Positions 1-8,354 of a stretch of DNA of 64,000 nt are shown here, one piece after another. The notes beneath the pieces were generated by a model. That model saw only the letters and a program-made list of their open reading frames with translations, did no database searches and had not been told where the DNA came from. The stretch lies in contig NZ_NPKT01000002.1 of the NCBI RefSeq assembly GCF_008329565.1, positions 1 to 64,000 of the forward strand. The letters are read 5' to 3'. The stretch is from Mycolicibacterium sp. P1-5 (GTDB lineage Bacteria > Actinomycetota > Actinomycetes > Mycobacteriales > Mycobacteriaceae). Numbering within the stretch: position 1 is the first letter of the stretch; each line of letters begins with the position of its first letter. The translations under genes and the position numbers were made by a program.

Positions 1-50
1 TCAAACAACTCCCGCCGAGTTGACCTCGGATGCGGATAACCACTCGGCAT
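1..50 (-). CDS. Partial N-terminus, possible TetR-family regulator
   Basis: Only the first 16 codons lie in the window; the gene continues past base 1. An ATG at 50-48 is preceded by AGGGG at a suitable distance. The readable peptide MPSGYPHPRSTRRELF has the basic, helix-starting look of a TetR N-terminus just before the first helix. It would be divergent from the SDR gene at 185, a common regulator-target arrangement. The family call is an inference from a very short peptide. Confidence 0.35.
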   Translation of the reverse strand, partial: MPSGYPHPRSTRRELF

Positions 51-172
51 GACGACCCCTACGAATCAACCAATGTTGCGTTGACCGTATGAACCCGCCG
101 CCGGGTTTTGCGCCGTGGCGTTACGTTCGCGCGAGTTCCCGAATTCCTGACCATCCACGAGGAGGGTGAACG

Positions 173-178
173 TATGGT
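173..178 (+). promoter_or_regulatory. Predicted leaderless -10 element of the first SDR gene
   Basis: TATGGT fits the mycobacterial -10 consensus TANNNT and lies at -12 to -7 relative to the GTG at 185, the spacing expected for a leaderless transcript starting on the start codon. The same bases also hold an ATG (174) behind GGAGGG (161-166), but that ATG opens only a four-codon frame. Confidence 0.45.
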
Positions 179-184
179 GACGCC

Positions 185-1009
185 GTGATAAGTGATCGCC
201 CGCTGGAGGGCAAGGTTGCGTACGTGACCGGTGGGGCTAGAGGCCAGGGCCGCGCGCACTGTGTCCGGCTGGCCCAGGCCGGTGCCGACATCGTCACCAT
301 CGATGCCTGCGGCCCGGTGGGCAACCACATCGGTTATGAACCGGCGACACCTGAGGACCTCGCGGACACCGTCCGACTGGTCGAGGATGAAGGTGTCAAG
401 ATCAGCGCCGAGCGGGTCGACGTGCGTGATCACGACGGGCAGAAGCAGGTGATCGCCAGAGCCATCGAACAATTCGGCCGCCTCGACATCGTCGTTGCGA
501 ATGCGGGGGTGATGAGCTGGGGCCGGGCGTGGGAGATCCCCACCGAGATGTGGCAGGAAATCATCGACATCAACCTGACCGGTTTCTTCAACACCGTGCA
601 GGCCTGTGTGCCTGCGATGATCGACGCGGGCAACGGTGGCTCGATCATCGCGATCAGTTCGTCGGCGGGGATCAAGGCCGTGCCCGGTGCCGGCCACTAC
701 TGCGCGAGCAAATTCGGCGTTGTGGGACTGGCGAATTCGTTGGCTTTGGAGGTAGGCGAGTACGGCATTCGGGTGAATTCGGTACACACGTACGGCGTCG
801 ACACCGCGCTGGGCAACGACCTGTCGACGTACTCGACATTCGAGAAGCACCCGCATTACGTCTACAGCTTCTCGCCGGGTGCGCTGCCCACCGAGTCGCT
901 GATTGCGCCGAATCAGGTCAGCGAGGTCGTGCTCTTCCTCGCCAGTGACGCGTCGGCGCTGCTGACCGCTGCCCAGATTCCGGCCGACAAGGGCTATATG
1001 AAGGTCTAG
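185..1009 (+). CDS. Mycofactocin-type SDR oxidoreductase
   Basis: 274-residue NAD-binding short-chain dehydrogenase, predicted to oxidise or reduce an alcohol/carbonyl pair in the cytoplasm. The Rossmann glycine motif TGGARGQGRAH is near residues 15-25. A long insert after the second strand (about residues 40-70) is typical of the mycofactocin-associated SDR subfamily, whose members hold NAD tightly and are thought to be re-oxidised through mycofactocin. The catalytic Ser (ISSSAG) and YCASK motif are intact. The start is GTG because the frame is closed by a stop at 167-169. It is convergent with the fadD at 1073. The mycofactocin link is inferred from family features; no mft gene is in the window. 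Confidence 0.85.
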   Translation: MISDRPLEGKVAYVTGGARGQGRAHCVRLAQAGADIVTIDACGPVGNHIGYEPATPEDLADTVRLVEDEGVKISAERVDVRDHDGQKQVIARAIEQFGRLDIVVANAGVMSWGRAWEIPTEMWQEIIDINLTGFFNTVQACVPAMIDAGNGGSIIAISSSAGIKAVPGAGHYCASKFGVVGLANSLALEVGEYGIRVNSVHTYGVDTALGNDLSTYSTFEKHPHYVYSFSPGALPTESLIAPNQVSEVVLFLASDASALLTAAQIPADKGYMKV

Positions 1010-1014
1010 CACCC

Positions 1015-1038
1015 GGCGGGTTGGGGGCACCCCCCGCC
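1015..1038. terminator. GC-rich hairpin between convergent genes
   Basis: GGCGGG, TT, GGGGG, CA, then CCCCC and CGCC can fold into a strong interrupted stem. It lies between the converging ends of the SDR gene (1009) and fadD (1073). There is no U-tract, as is usual in mycobacteria. Confidence 0.4.
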
Positions 1039-1072
1039 GCAGGCCAGGGGGAGAGCGAAGCGACTCGGGGAT

Positions 1073-2740
1073 CTAGCCTTGCGCGGCAAGGCTTTCCACG
1101 GCGAGCTCCTTGGCCCAGCGGTAGTCAGCCTTGCCCGCGGGGGAGCGCAACACCTTGCCGGTGCGGATGAACGCCTTCGGCAGCTTGTACTGCGCGATGT
1201 GCGCACGGCAGGCGTCGGCGAGCTCAGCATCGGTCGCGCTCTGCCCTTCGGCGAACTGCACGATGGCCACCACCTCGCTGCCCCACCGCTCCGAGGGTCG
1301 CCCGGCGACGACGACGTCGTATACCGCGGGATGGCTGGCGACTGCGCGCTCGACTTCCTCGGCGAAGATCTTCTCCCCACCGGAGTTGATCGTCACCGAA
1401 TCGCGGCCGAGCAGTTCGATCTGGCCGTCCTCCAGGAACCGCGCCCGATCGCCGGGCACCGACCAGCGCACACCGTCGATGGTGGGAAAGGTACGCGCCG
1501 ACTTCTCGGCGTCGCCCAGGTAGCCAAGCGGAACGTAGGCCCGCCGAGCCAGCCAGCCTTCACCCTCACCGGGCGCCAGCACCTGACTGAAATCAGCCGA
1601 GATGATTGCGGTGTCATGCTGCGGAGTGAAGGTGGCCGCCTTCTGCTCGACGCCCTTGGCCGCCATGGTCGTCATCTGCATACCGGTCTCCGAGGCGCCG
1701 ACAGCATCAAGCACCATCAGGTTCGGCAGCGCGGCCAGCAGCCGTTCACGAACCGTCGGCGACAACGGCGCGCCGCCGTTGGTGATCGTCACCAGCCCGG
1801 ACAGGTCGTACTTTCCGGTCTCGATTTCGTCCAGCAGCGGCCGGGCGATGGCGTCGCCGACGACTGGAATGCTCAGCACCCGTTCACGTTCGGCGAGCTT
1901 CATCACCGCGGGTGCGTTGAGCCGATCGACGTCATCGGGCAGTACCATCCAGCCGCCGGTGCTGAACATGTTGAACGCGGCCCACTGTGCCGCGCCGTGC
2001 ATCAGCGGCGGGATCATCAACACCGACCGGAAGCCGGCGTTGGTCCGGGCCTGCTCGGCGAGCTCGGCGTAGGACTCCAGCGACTTCTCGGCGCCGAACG
2101 GCCGGCCGCCCATCGCAGACATGAAGATGTCGTGTTGTCGCCACAGCACGCCCTTGGGCATCCCGGTGGTTCCACCGGTGTAGAGGATGTAGAGGTCGTC
2201 GCCGCTGGGCGTGGGCATGCCGGCGGCCGGTGCGGGCGTGCTGATGATCGACTCGTAATCGACCGCGCCGGGCAGTAATTCGTTGCCGGAGTCGTCGGCG
2301 ACCTGGATCAGCACCCGCAGTTCGGGCAGCCGGTCACGAATGGCCGCCACACACGGGGCGAACTCGGCGCCGTACACCAACGCCTTGGCGCGCGAGTCGG
2401 TGAGCAGGTAGAGAAGTTCTTCCTCCACGTAGCGGTAGTTGACGTTGAACGGCGCGACGCGGGCCCGGTAGCCGGCGACCATCGCCTCCAGGTACTGGTT
2501 GCCGTTGCGCAGGTACAGGCCGATGTGGTCCTGCCCGGACTGGTGCGACGCCAACTGGTCGCGCTCGGTGTGGCAGCCCAGCCCCTGCGTGACCAAATAG
2601 TGGGCGACGCCGTCGATCCGCGCGTCGAGGTGCGCGTACGTCAGGCGCTGCCCCCGCCAGATGAGAGCCTCGTGATCAGGCAGCGTCTCGGTGACGGTAC
2701 GGAACACCGACGAAAGGTCGAAGCTGACGTCGCTGCTCAT
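1073..2740 (-). CDS. Acyl-CoA synthetase (FadD family)
   Basis: 555-residue adenylate-forming ligase that would activate a fatty or steroid-derived acid to its CoA thioester. The P-loop-like motif YTGGTTGMPKG is at residues 187-197. The SETG-type motif (VGASETG), the hinge/adenylation motif around LLGRDSVTINSGGEK and the C-terminal lysine motif SPAGKADYRW are all present. These motifs resemble FadD19-type steroid side-chain ligases as remembered. A perfect KstR-type palindrome lies 23 bp upstream of the ATG, which supports a role in sterol catabolism. A GGAGGAG ribosome-binding site precedes the start. The exact substrate and FadD number cannot be assigned by eye. Confidence 0.9.
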   Translation of the reverse strand: MSSDVSFDLSSVFRTVTETLPDHEALIWRGQRLTYAHLDARIDGVAHYLVTQGLGCHTERDQLASHQSGQDHIGLYLRNGNQYLEAMVAGYRARVAPFNVNYRYVEEELLYLLTDSRAKALVYGAEFAPCVAAIRDRLPELRVLIQVADDSGNELLPGAVDYESIISTPAPAAGMPTPSGDDLYILYTGGTTGMPKGVLWRQHDIFMSAMGGRPFGAEKSLESYAELAEQARTNAGFRSVLMIPPLMHGAAQWAAFNMFSTGGWMVLPDDVDRLNAPAVMKLAERERVLSIPVVGDAIARPLLDEIETGKYDLSGLVTITNGGAPLSPTVRERLLAALPNLMVLDAVGASETGMQMTTMAAKGVEQKAATFTPQHDTAIISADFSQVLAPGEGEGWLARRAYVPLGYLGDAEKSARTFPTIDGVRWSVPGDRARFLEDGQIELLGRDSVTINSGGEKIFAEEVERAVASHPAVYDVVVAGRPSERWGSEVVAIVQFAEGQSATDAELADACRAHIAQYKLPKAFIRTGKVLRSPAGKADYRWAKELAVESLAAQG

Positions 2741-2762
2741 GGGCGCTCCTCCGGGTGGCCAA

Positions 2763-2782
2763 GACTAGAACGCGTTCTAGTC
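2763..2782 (-). promoter_or_regulatory. KstR-type operator upstream of fadD
   Basis: A perfect 20-bp palindrome, gactagaacgcgttctagtc, contains TAGAACGCGTTCTA, an exact match to the published KstR consensus TnnAACnnGTTnnA. It sits between the MFS gene's 3' end and the fadD start, about 23 bp from the fadD ATG, where a repressor would block transcription. KstR is the TetR-family repressor of mycobacterial cholesterol catabolism. Confidence 0.8.
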
Positions 2783-2809
2783 TGCCACGGCCCGGAAAAG
2801 CGCCTCGGA

Positions 2810-4372
2810 TTACGTCTCGCCTCGTCGGACGAACAACGCCAGCACTGCACCGACGGTCGCGGCCGCCGCGCCCACCCACATCGACACCTGCAGCCCGGCC
2901 ATGAACGCCTCGTGACTGCCGCCGGTGATCACGGCGGTCAGCTGCGGCGGGGCACCCGGAATCGAGGGCGCCATGCCCTTGGCCACGAGTTCCTTTGCCG
3001 GTGAGAGCTTTTCGGCAATCGGTGCGGGTGTGCCCGCGGCGGTGAGCTTGTCGACGAGGGTCGAGCCCACCTTGCTGGACAGCACCGAGCCCAGGATCGT
3101 GGTGCCCAGCACCGCCCCGAGCTGCACCGAGGTGCTCTGCAGACCGCCGGCCACCCCGGCGTCGTCCACTGGGGCGTTGCCGACGATGGCGTCCGAACTC
3201 GCGGTCAGTACCAGGCCGACGCCGAGGCCGAGCAATGCGAACGCGGGCCAGATCGCGCCATAGCCGGAGTCCACGGTCAGCCGGCTCAGCAGTGCCAGTC
3301 CGCCGGCGACACCGGCCAGCCCGGTCACCATCGCCGGGCGCGGCCCGAAGCGTTCGGTCATGACGCCCGACAGCGGGGCCATCAGCATCATCGCGGCCGA
3401 CAGTGGCAGGGTGCGGACGCCGGTCTCCACCGGACTCCATCCCTGAACGTTCTGCAGATACAACGTCATGAAGAACAGCGCGCCGAACAACGCGAAGAAG
3501 TTGATCGTGGTCGCGGCGGCTCCGATGGACAGCGACGGGTTGGCGAACAGCCGCAGCGGCAGCATGGGGTCGTTTGTGTTGCGCTCGACGATCACGAAGG
3601 CGCCCATCAGCACGATGCCACCGATCAGGAAGGCAACCGTCTGCGGGTCGAGCCAGCCCCATTCGGGGGCCTTGATCAGGCCGTAGACCAGGAGGAAGAG
3701 GCTGCCGGACAGCGTCAGGATGCCGGCGACGTCCAGTCGTCCCTGGTCGTCGCTGCGGCTCTCGACGATCGCCGCGACGCCGATCAGCACGGCGACCACC
3801 GCGATCGGAACGTTGATGTAGAAGACCGATTCCCAGCTCAGATGCTCGACGAGGACGCCACCCAGGATCGGCCCGGCCGCCACCGAGACACCGGAGGCGG
3901 CACCCCAGATTCCGATGGCCATGTTGAGTTTGTGTGCCGGGAAAGCCTTACGCACGATCGCCAGCGTGCTGGGCATCAGCAGCGCACCGAAGACACCCTG
4001 CAGTGCGCGCATGGCGATCACACCGCTGACCGTGCCGATGATCCCGATACCGACCGACGTGGCGGCGAAGCCCACCACGCCGATCAGGAAGACCAGCCGC
4101 CGGCCGAACATGTCGCCGAGTTTGCCGCCGAAAATCAGCAGAGACGCCAGGCTCAGCAGGTAGGCATCGGTGATCCACTGCAGGTCCGACAGTGAGGCGT
4201 TGAGATCGGCGGCGATGCGCGGGTTGGCGATGGCGACGACCGAAGCGTCGAGGCCGACCATGATGACGCCGACCGACACTGCGGCAAGAATCCACCACGG
4301 ATTGCCGCGCATACCTTGCCCCTGCCGCGCGTGGCGCGCGTGCGTGGGCCGCTGAACTGTGGAGATGACCAC
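2810..4372 (-). CDS. MFS drug-efflux transporter, DHA2 (14-TM) type
   Basis: 520-residue inner-membrane proton-coupled exporter of the EmrB/QacA group. It has about 14 hydrophobic segments, the D-x-x-x-V motif early (LDASVVAIANP) and the GGKLGDMFGRR loop between TM2 and TM3, both hallmarks of the DHA2 family. The start is GTG with an AAAGGAG site eight bases upstream. It is divergent from a TetR gene with a 26-bp imperfect palindrome between them, so substrate-induced derepression is likely. The substrate is unknown. Confidence 0.9.
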   Translation of the reverse strand: MVISTVQRPTHARHARQGQGMRGNPWWILAAVSVGVIMVGLDASVVAIANPRIAADLNASLSDLQWITDAYLLSLASLLIFGGKLGDMFGRRLVFLIGVVGFAATSVGIGIIGTVSGVIAMRALQGVFGALLMPSTLAIVRKAFPAHKLNMAIGIWGAASGVSVAAGPILGGVLVEHLSWESVFYINVPIAVVAVLIGVAAIVESRSDDQGRLDVAGILTLSGSLFLLVYGLIKAPEWGWLDPQTVAFLIGGIVLMGAFVIVERNTNDPMLPLRLFANPSLSIGAAATTINFFALFGALFFMTLYLQNVQGWSPVETGVRTLPLSAAMMLMAPLSGVMTERFGPRPAMVTGLAGVAGGLALLSRLTVDSGYGAIWPAFALLGLGVGLVLTASSDAIVGNAPVDDAGVAGGLQSTSVQLGAVLGTTILGSVLSSKVGSTLVDKLTAAGTPAPIAEKLSPAKELVAKGMAPSIPGAPPQLTAVITGGSHEAFMAGLQVSMWVGAAAATVGAVLALFVRRGET

Positions 4373-4431
4373 GGTTCGACTCCTTTCGGTAAGTGGAGGG
4401 GTTCCACCACTTCTTCTGACCGAGCCTAGCT

Positions 4432-4457
4432 ACAAATGGCGGCACGCCTCCACTTGT
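4432..4457. promoter_or_regulatory. Imperfect 26-bp palindrome, likely TetR operator
   Basis: Arms acaaatggcggc and gcctccacttgt match at 10 of 12 positions around a 2-bp centre. It lies between the MFS and tetR starts, directly upstream of the tetR -10 element at 4463, overlapping its -35 area. Size and position fit a TetR-dimer site controlling both genes. Confidence 0.5.
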
Positions 4458-4462
4458 GGGCG

Positions 4463-4468
4463 TACGCT
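4463..4468 (+). promoter_or_regulatory. Predicted leaderless -10 of tetR
   Basis: TACGCT (TANNNT) lies at -12 to -7 from the GTG at 4475, supporting a leaderless transcript and this start rather than the ATG at 4436, which lies inside the palindrome. Confidence 0.5.
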
Positions 4469-4474
4469 GACGTG

Positions 4475-5197
4475 GTGATTCCTGGCGCACATCGGGGTGC
4501 GGAGCGATCCAGGCCACTTCGGGCCGACGCTGAGCGCAACCGCGAGCGGATAGTCAGCGCTGCTGCTCGACTGTTTGCTGAGCAAGGGCTGTCAGTTCCC
4601 TTGGAAGACGTCGCCCGCGCCGCAGGTGTGGGTGTGGCGACCCTGTACCGCCGCTTCCCCACCCGCACCGACCTGGCCATCGCTGCGTTCGAACGCAACA
4701 TGACGTCCTACGAGGACGCCGTCGACAAGGCGCTGAGCAATCCGCACGCATGGGACGCATTCCGCGACCTCGTATACGACATATGCGCGCTGCAGGCCTC
4801 CGACCCCGGTCTGCGGGCCCTGCTCACGACCGCGTTTCCCGCGAGCTCGGTGATCGAGCAGCGCGCCGCCGAGGCCGTGGCCAAGCTCGGTCACGTGATC
4901 GCCCGTGCTCAGCAGGACGGAATGCTGCGTCCGGACATCGGCGTCGGGGACGTCGTGGTGATGTTGCTGGCCAACACCGGAGTGCTGGAAGCAACCCGCG
5001 AACACGCGCCGGGGGCGTGGCGCCGATTCGCCGCGCTGATGGTCGACTCGTTCCGGGCAGGCGTCCACGATGCGCTGCCGCCGCCGACCCCAGCGGAAGA
5101 ACTTCGAAGTTCGATCGCCATGCTGACGGGCGACACCTTGCGCATCGAATCCCTTCCGGCAACAGAACCAACTGAATCGAGGAGCGACCTTGACTGA
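4475..5197 (+). CDS. TetR-family transcriptional regulator
   Basis: About 240 residues. The N-terminal helix-turn-helix (RIVSAAARLFAEQG then VARAAGVGVATLYRRFP) is textbook TetR; the C-terminal part is a ligand-binding domain of the TetR_C type with a hydrophobic core. It probably represses the divergent MFS exporter through the palindrome at 4432-4457. The LLM gene starts eight bases before its stop, so the two are cotranscribed. A longer reading from ATG 4436 is possible but would place the start codon inside the operator. Confidence 0.88.
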   Translation: MIPGAHRGAERSRPLRADAERNRERIVSAAARLFAEQGLSVPLEDVARAAGVGVATLYRRFPTRTDLAIAAFERNMTSYEDAVDKALSNPHAWDAFRDLVYDICALQASDPGLRALLTTAFPASSVIEQRAAEAVAKLGHVIARAQQDGMLRPDIGVGDVVVMLLANTGVLEATREHAPGAWRRFAALMVDSFRAGVHDALPPPTPAEELRSSIAMLTGDTLRIESLPATEPTESRSDLD

Positions 5198-6098
5198 CCG
5201 CCCGACCATCGACTTTCCGGCCCGCATCGGCGTGTGGTGGGCGAGCGAGAGCTGGCCGATGCCCGCGGCTGTCGAGGTGGCCCAGGAGATCGAGGAACTC
5301 GGTTACGGATCACTGTTCATCCCCGAGGTCGGCTTGAAGGACTGCATGGTGCAGTCGGCGATCTTCCTGGCCGGAACGCAGCGCCTGGTGCTGGGCACCG
5401 GCATTGCCAACATTCATGCCCGGTTGGCGACGATCGCCGAAGGCGGTGGCCGCAGCCTGACCGCCGCCTACCCGGGCCGATTCGTCCTGGGTCTCGGTGT
5501 CAGCCACGGCCCGCTGGTGGAGAACATGCTCGGCGGCACCTACTCCAAGCCGCTGGCGACGATGCGGGGCTATCTGGACCGGATGGCCGGTCTGCCGGAA
5601 TTCGTCGAGGCCGGTTCGGGACGGCCCACGCGCCTACTTGCCGCCCTCGGCCCCAAGATGATCGAGCTGTCCGGCACCCACGCCGACGGTGCACACCCGT
5701 ATCTCGTCCTGCCCGAGCAGACCTCCACCACCAGGGACATCCTCGGCCCGGACAAGTGGGTGGTCTCCGAGCAGGCTGTCGTCGTCGGCGAGAGCGCCGA
5801 GGAGCAGATGCGCAGGGCGCACCTGCATCTCGAGGTCTATTCGGGTCTACCGAATTACCGCAACTCCTGGCTGCGCCAGGGCTTCGACGAATCCGACCTG
5901 GTGCGCGGCGGGTCGGACCGGCTGGCCGGCCGCATCGTGGGGCAAGGGTCAGTCGAGCAGGCCGCCGCGTCGGTGACCGCACACCTCGACGCCGGTGCCG
6001 ATCACGTGGTGGTGCAGGTCCTCGGCGACGGCGACCCCTCCTGGGATCCGCGACCGGCGCTGCGCGAGTTGGCCGCGGCGCTGAACCTCAGGGGTTGA
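5190..6098 (+). CDS. F420-dependent LLM-class oxidoreductase
   Basis: 302-residue luciferase-like TIM-barrel protein. The pattern GVWWASESWP, then LVLGTGIANI and PGRFVLGLGVSHGPLVE, is that of mycobacterial F420-binding oxidoreductases. The start is TTG with GAGGAGC just upstream, overlapping the tetR stop by eight bases. It is cotranscribed with the regulator and may modify the same compound that the MFS pump exports; this is inference. Its 3' end overlaps the convergent MCE gene by 11 bases. Confidence 0.85.
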   Translation: MTDRPTIDFPARIGVWWASESWPMPAAVEVAQEIEELGYGSLFIPEVGLKDCMVQSAIFLAGTQRLVLGTGIANIHARLATIAEGGGRSLTAAYPGRFVLGLGVSHGPLVENMLGGTYSKPLATMRGYLDRMAGLPEFVEAGSGRPTRLLAALGPKMIELSGTHADGAHPYLVLPEQTSTTRDILGPDKWVVSEQAVVVGESAEEQMRRAHLHLEVYSGLPNYRNSWLRQGFDESDLVRGGSDRLAGRIVGQGSVEQAAASVTAHLDAGADHVVVQVLGDGDPSWDPRPALRELAAALNLRG

Positions 6099-7329
6099 TC
6101 GTGTTCTCGCCGACCTGACGTCCCCAGACGTACTCGGTGAGCAGGGGCTGGCCCAGTTCGAAGTGGTTGTAGGGGGCGAGTGAAGCGCCGTAGTCGGCGA
6201 CCAGGAATGGTGCCGGCCAGAAGTCGTGGGTGATCGGTTGCCAGCAGCCGGGTGCGCCGCCCGGGCCACCCTTGGCGTTCACCCGGGGCAGGTTGTCGGG
6301 ATACACGTACGGGTTGGGTGCGCCGGTCAGCCCGATGCGGAAGTTGATCGAGTAGCCGTTGCCACCGGCCGCGGTCTTGGCATCGGTGGTCGCATAGTTG
6401 CGCACAGTGCACATGATTTCGGGGCTGTAGGTGTCGAGCAGTTGGGCGGTGGGGATCAGGTCGGCCTGGCCGCGCACGAAGTAGGGGCCGCCGCGCTCGA
6501 AGATGTCGGCGCCGGTGTTGGCGAATCCGGTCGACGCCAGCAGCGCGGCGTCGAGGTCGTTCTGCTGCGCATTGAGAGTGCGCGCGGTGGTGACTGCATG
6601 GTCGAGTGAGTCCCAGAACTCCGGGCTGGCCTTGATGTAGACGTCGGCCAGGTTCGACAGCTGCCGAATGCTGGTACGGATCTGCGGCATCTGGGGGTTG
6701 ACGTCGTCGAGGACCGCGTTGCCCTTCACGATCGACTGGCCGAACTTGGTGCCGAGGCCGCCCAGCGCCTCGGCGGCCGCGCTGAGCGTCATGTTGAGCT
6801 TCACCGGGTCCACCCGCTCCGAGATCGAGAGGAGCGTCTCGAAGAGCGTGTTGAACTCCGTCGTCACGTGCGATACGTCGATCACGTCGCCACTGGCGAT
6901 GCGCTGCTTGGTCGGATCGGGCGGGCTGCGGAAGGACACGTACTTGTTGCCGAAGACGGTGCTGGCCTTGACCTCAGCGATGGCATTGGCCGGGATCAGC
7001 GCGACGTATTTCGGGTTGACGTTCAGCGAGAGCTTGGCTTTGGTCGTGCCGTCGCGCTCGACGGGGTCGACGCCGGTGACCCGGCCGATTTCCACGCCGT
7101 TGTAGGTGACCTTCGAACCCGGGTCCATCACCAGGCCGGCCCGCTGCGAGATCAATGTCAGCTCGGTCTTGGGCGCGAAGTCGCCGCGGAACTGCATGTA
7201 GACGAGCACCACGATGATCGTGAACAGAATGGCCGTCACCGCGAATGCAGTTTTCAACGGCGGCGAGAACTGCCAGTGCCGGGCACGGGATTGGAGCCAC
7301 CCAGGCGCAGCGCCGTCGCGGTCAGTCAT
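6088..7329 (-). CDS. Orphan MCE-family (MceA-type) protein
   Basis: 413-residue secreted or membrane-anchored lipid-transport component. A basic N-terminus is followed by one membrane segment (about residues 28-47), then the MCE domain (TELTLISQRAGLVMDPGSKV to about residue 120) and the helical middle region of the Mce/DUF3407 type. Such proteins normally form hetero-hexamers encoded in yrbEA-yrbEB-mceABCDEF operons. Here none of the partners is present; neighbours are an LLM oxidoreductase and an SGNH hydrolase. It may join a complex encoded elsewhere. The ATG is at 7329; a weak GGTAGG lies upstream. Confidence 0.88.
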   Translation of the reverse strand: MTDRDGAAPGWLQSRARHWQFSPPLKTAFAVTAILFTIIVVLVYMQFRGDFAPKTELTLISQRAGLVMDPGSKVTYNGVEIGRVTGVDPVERDGTTKAKLSLNVNPKYVALIPANAIAEVKASTVFGNKYVSFRSPPDPTKQRIASGDVIDVSHVTTEFNTLFETLLSISERVDPVKLNMTLSAAAEALGGLGTKFGQSIVKGNAVLDDVNPQMPQIRTSIRQLSNLADVYIKASPEFWDSLDHAVTTARTLNAQQNDLDAALLASTGFANTGADIFERGGPYFVRGQADLIPTAQLLDTYSPEIMCTVRNYATTDAKTAAGGNGYSINFRIGLTGAPNPYVYPDNLPRVNAKGGPGGAPGCWQPITHDFWPAPFLVADYGASLAPYNHFELGQPLLTEYVWGRQVGENTINP

Positions 7330-7481
7330 GTCCGCGCCTACCCATCACCGGGTCCCCTCCACCGACTGCGGTTCACCCGCAGAACGCCATTCGTTGCCCT
7401 GCCACTATCCCATGCAGGTCGTGGACGCCGGGGTTTTCAGACCAATCGATATCAGTGATGAACTCCGGCCGGCGATCGCCA

Positions 7482-7497
7482 CGTGACGTGGATCACA
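7482..7497 (-). promoter_or_regulatory. Possible CRP-binding site upstream of the MCE gene
   Basis: Read on the minus strand the sequence is TGTGATCCACGTCACG, which matches nine of ten arm bases of the CRP consensus TGTGA-N6-TCACA. It lies about 150 bp upstream of the MCE start, just past the end of the SGNH gene. One site of this quality can occur by chance. Confidence 0.3.
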
Positions 7498-7504
7498 CCG
7501 GGCG

Positions 7505-8329
7505 TCAGGCGGTCTGATGGGCCGTGAACGGCAACTCGGAAACGGGTTGCAGCACAGCATATTTCGGATCGCGGCCGTCTCCGGATGATCGGCCCCGAGC
7601 ATGACGCCAGATCCAGGGCAGGAGCAACCCCCGGGTCCACTGGGCCTGCGCATACATCCGTTGCCACGAGCCGTCCCGGATCTCTTCACCGCTGGGGAGT
7701 GCCCAATCATGGTTGCTGCCGGGCAATCTCAGCGCCTCGGCGGCCGCCTCGGCAAACAGCAGGTGACCGCGGGTCGAGGCGTGCATGCGGTCGTGACTCC
7801 AGTTCGACGTCTCATACATCGACTCGGCGTTGTAGAGGTCGACCAGTCCAAACCCGTGCCGGTCGGCGGCCGCTCGGATCACGGTATTGACCTGCTGGAT
7901 GCGCGAACCGATCAACCTGCCGACCGGCAGCATCTTGGCGACGTCGGGGAACGTTGTCGTCACCACCGTCGCACCGGAATCGGCCAACTGTTGGTAGACG
8001 TCGTCCAGGGCGACCATCGCCTTGTTGAACGTGCGGCCGGGCCTGGTCACGTCGTTCATCCCGACACAGATGGTGACCAGATCGGGCTCCATCGCCAGCG
8101 CGCGAGGCAGTTGGTCATCGAGGACCTCGATCACCCGTTTGCCCCGAATGGCGAGATTGGCATACCTCAATCCGGGATTGCGGACGGCCAGCATGGCCGC
8201 GAGCCGGTCGGCGAACCCGATGACACCGATCGTGTCGTCGCCATCCCATAGACCTTCGGTCTGGCTGTCGCCGATCGCGACAAAGCGGGAGAAACCGATG
8301 TCGGACACAATCGCCGATCTTAATGCCAT
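7505..8329 (-). CDS. SGNH/GDSL-family hydrolase
   Basis: About 274 residues from ATG 8329. Block I (FVAIGDSQTEG) carries the nucleophilic Ser near residue 22, block III has GMND, and the C-terminal SHDRMHAS supplies the Asp/His pair. The family contains esterases, lipases and thioesterases; no signal peptide is evident, so it may act in the cytoplasm. A slightly later GTG at 8308 is an alternative start. It is divergent from the TetR gene that follows. A longer frame to 8485 would run into that gene. Confidence 0.85.
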   Translation of the reverse strand: MALRSAIVSDIGFSRFVAIGDSQTEGLWDGDDTIGVIGFADRLAAMLAVRNPGLRYANLAIRGKRVIEVLDDQLPRALAMEPDLVTICVGMNDVTRPGRTFNKAMVALDDVYQQLADSGATVVTTTFPDVAKMLPVGRLIGSRIQQVNTVIRAAADRHGFGLVDLYNAESMYETSNWSHDRMHASTRGHLLFAEAAAEALRLPGSNHDWALPSGEEIRDGSWQRMYAQAQWTRGLLLPWIWRHARGRSSGDGRDPKYAVLQPVSELPFTAHQTA

Positions 8330-8354
8330 GCACCGAAGTACGATCGGCAAGCGG

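Noticed and set aside
59..1030. Long minus-strand open frame opposite the first SDR gene
   Set aside because: It is the shadow of the high-GC coding strand; composition is Arg/His/Asp-rich without a fold, and the plus strand carries a complete SDR.
1079..2278. 399-codon plus-strand frame opposite fadD
   Set aside because: Arg/His/Gly-rich antisense frame, no motif, while the minus strand carries all ligase motifs.
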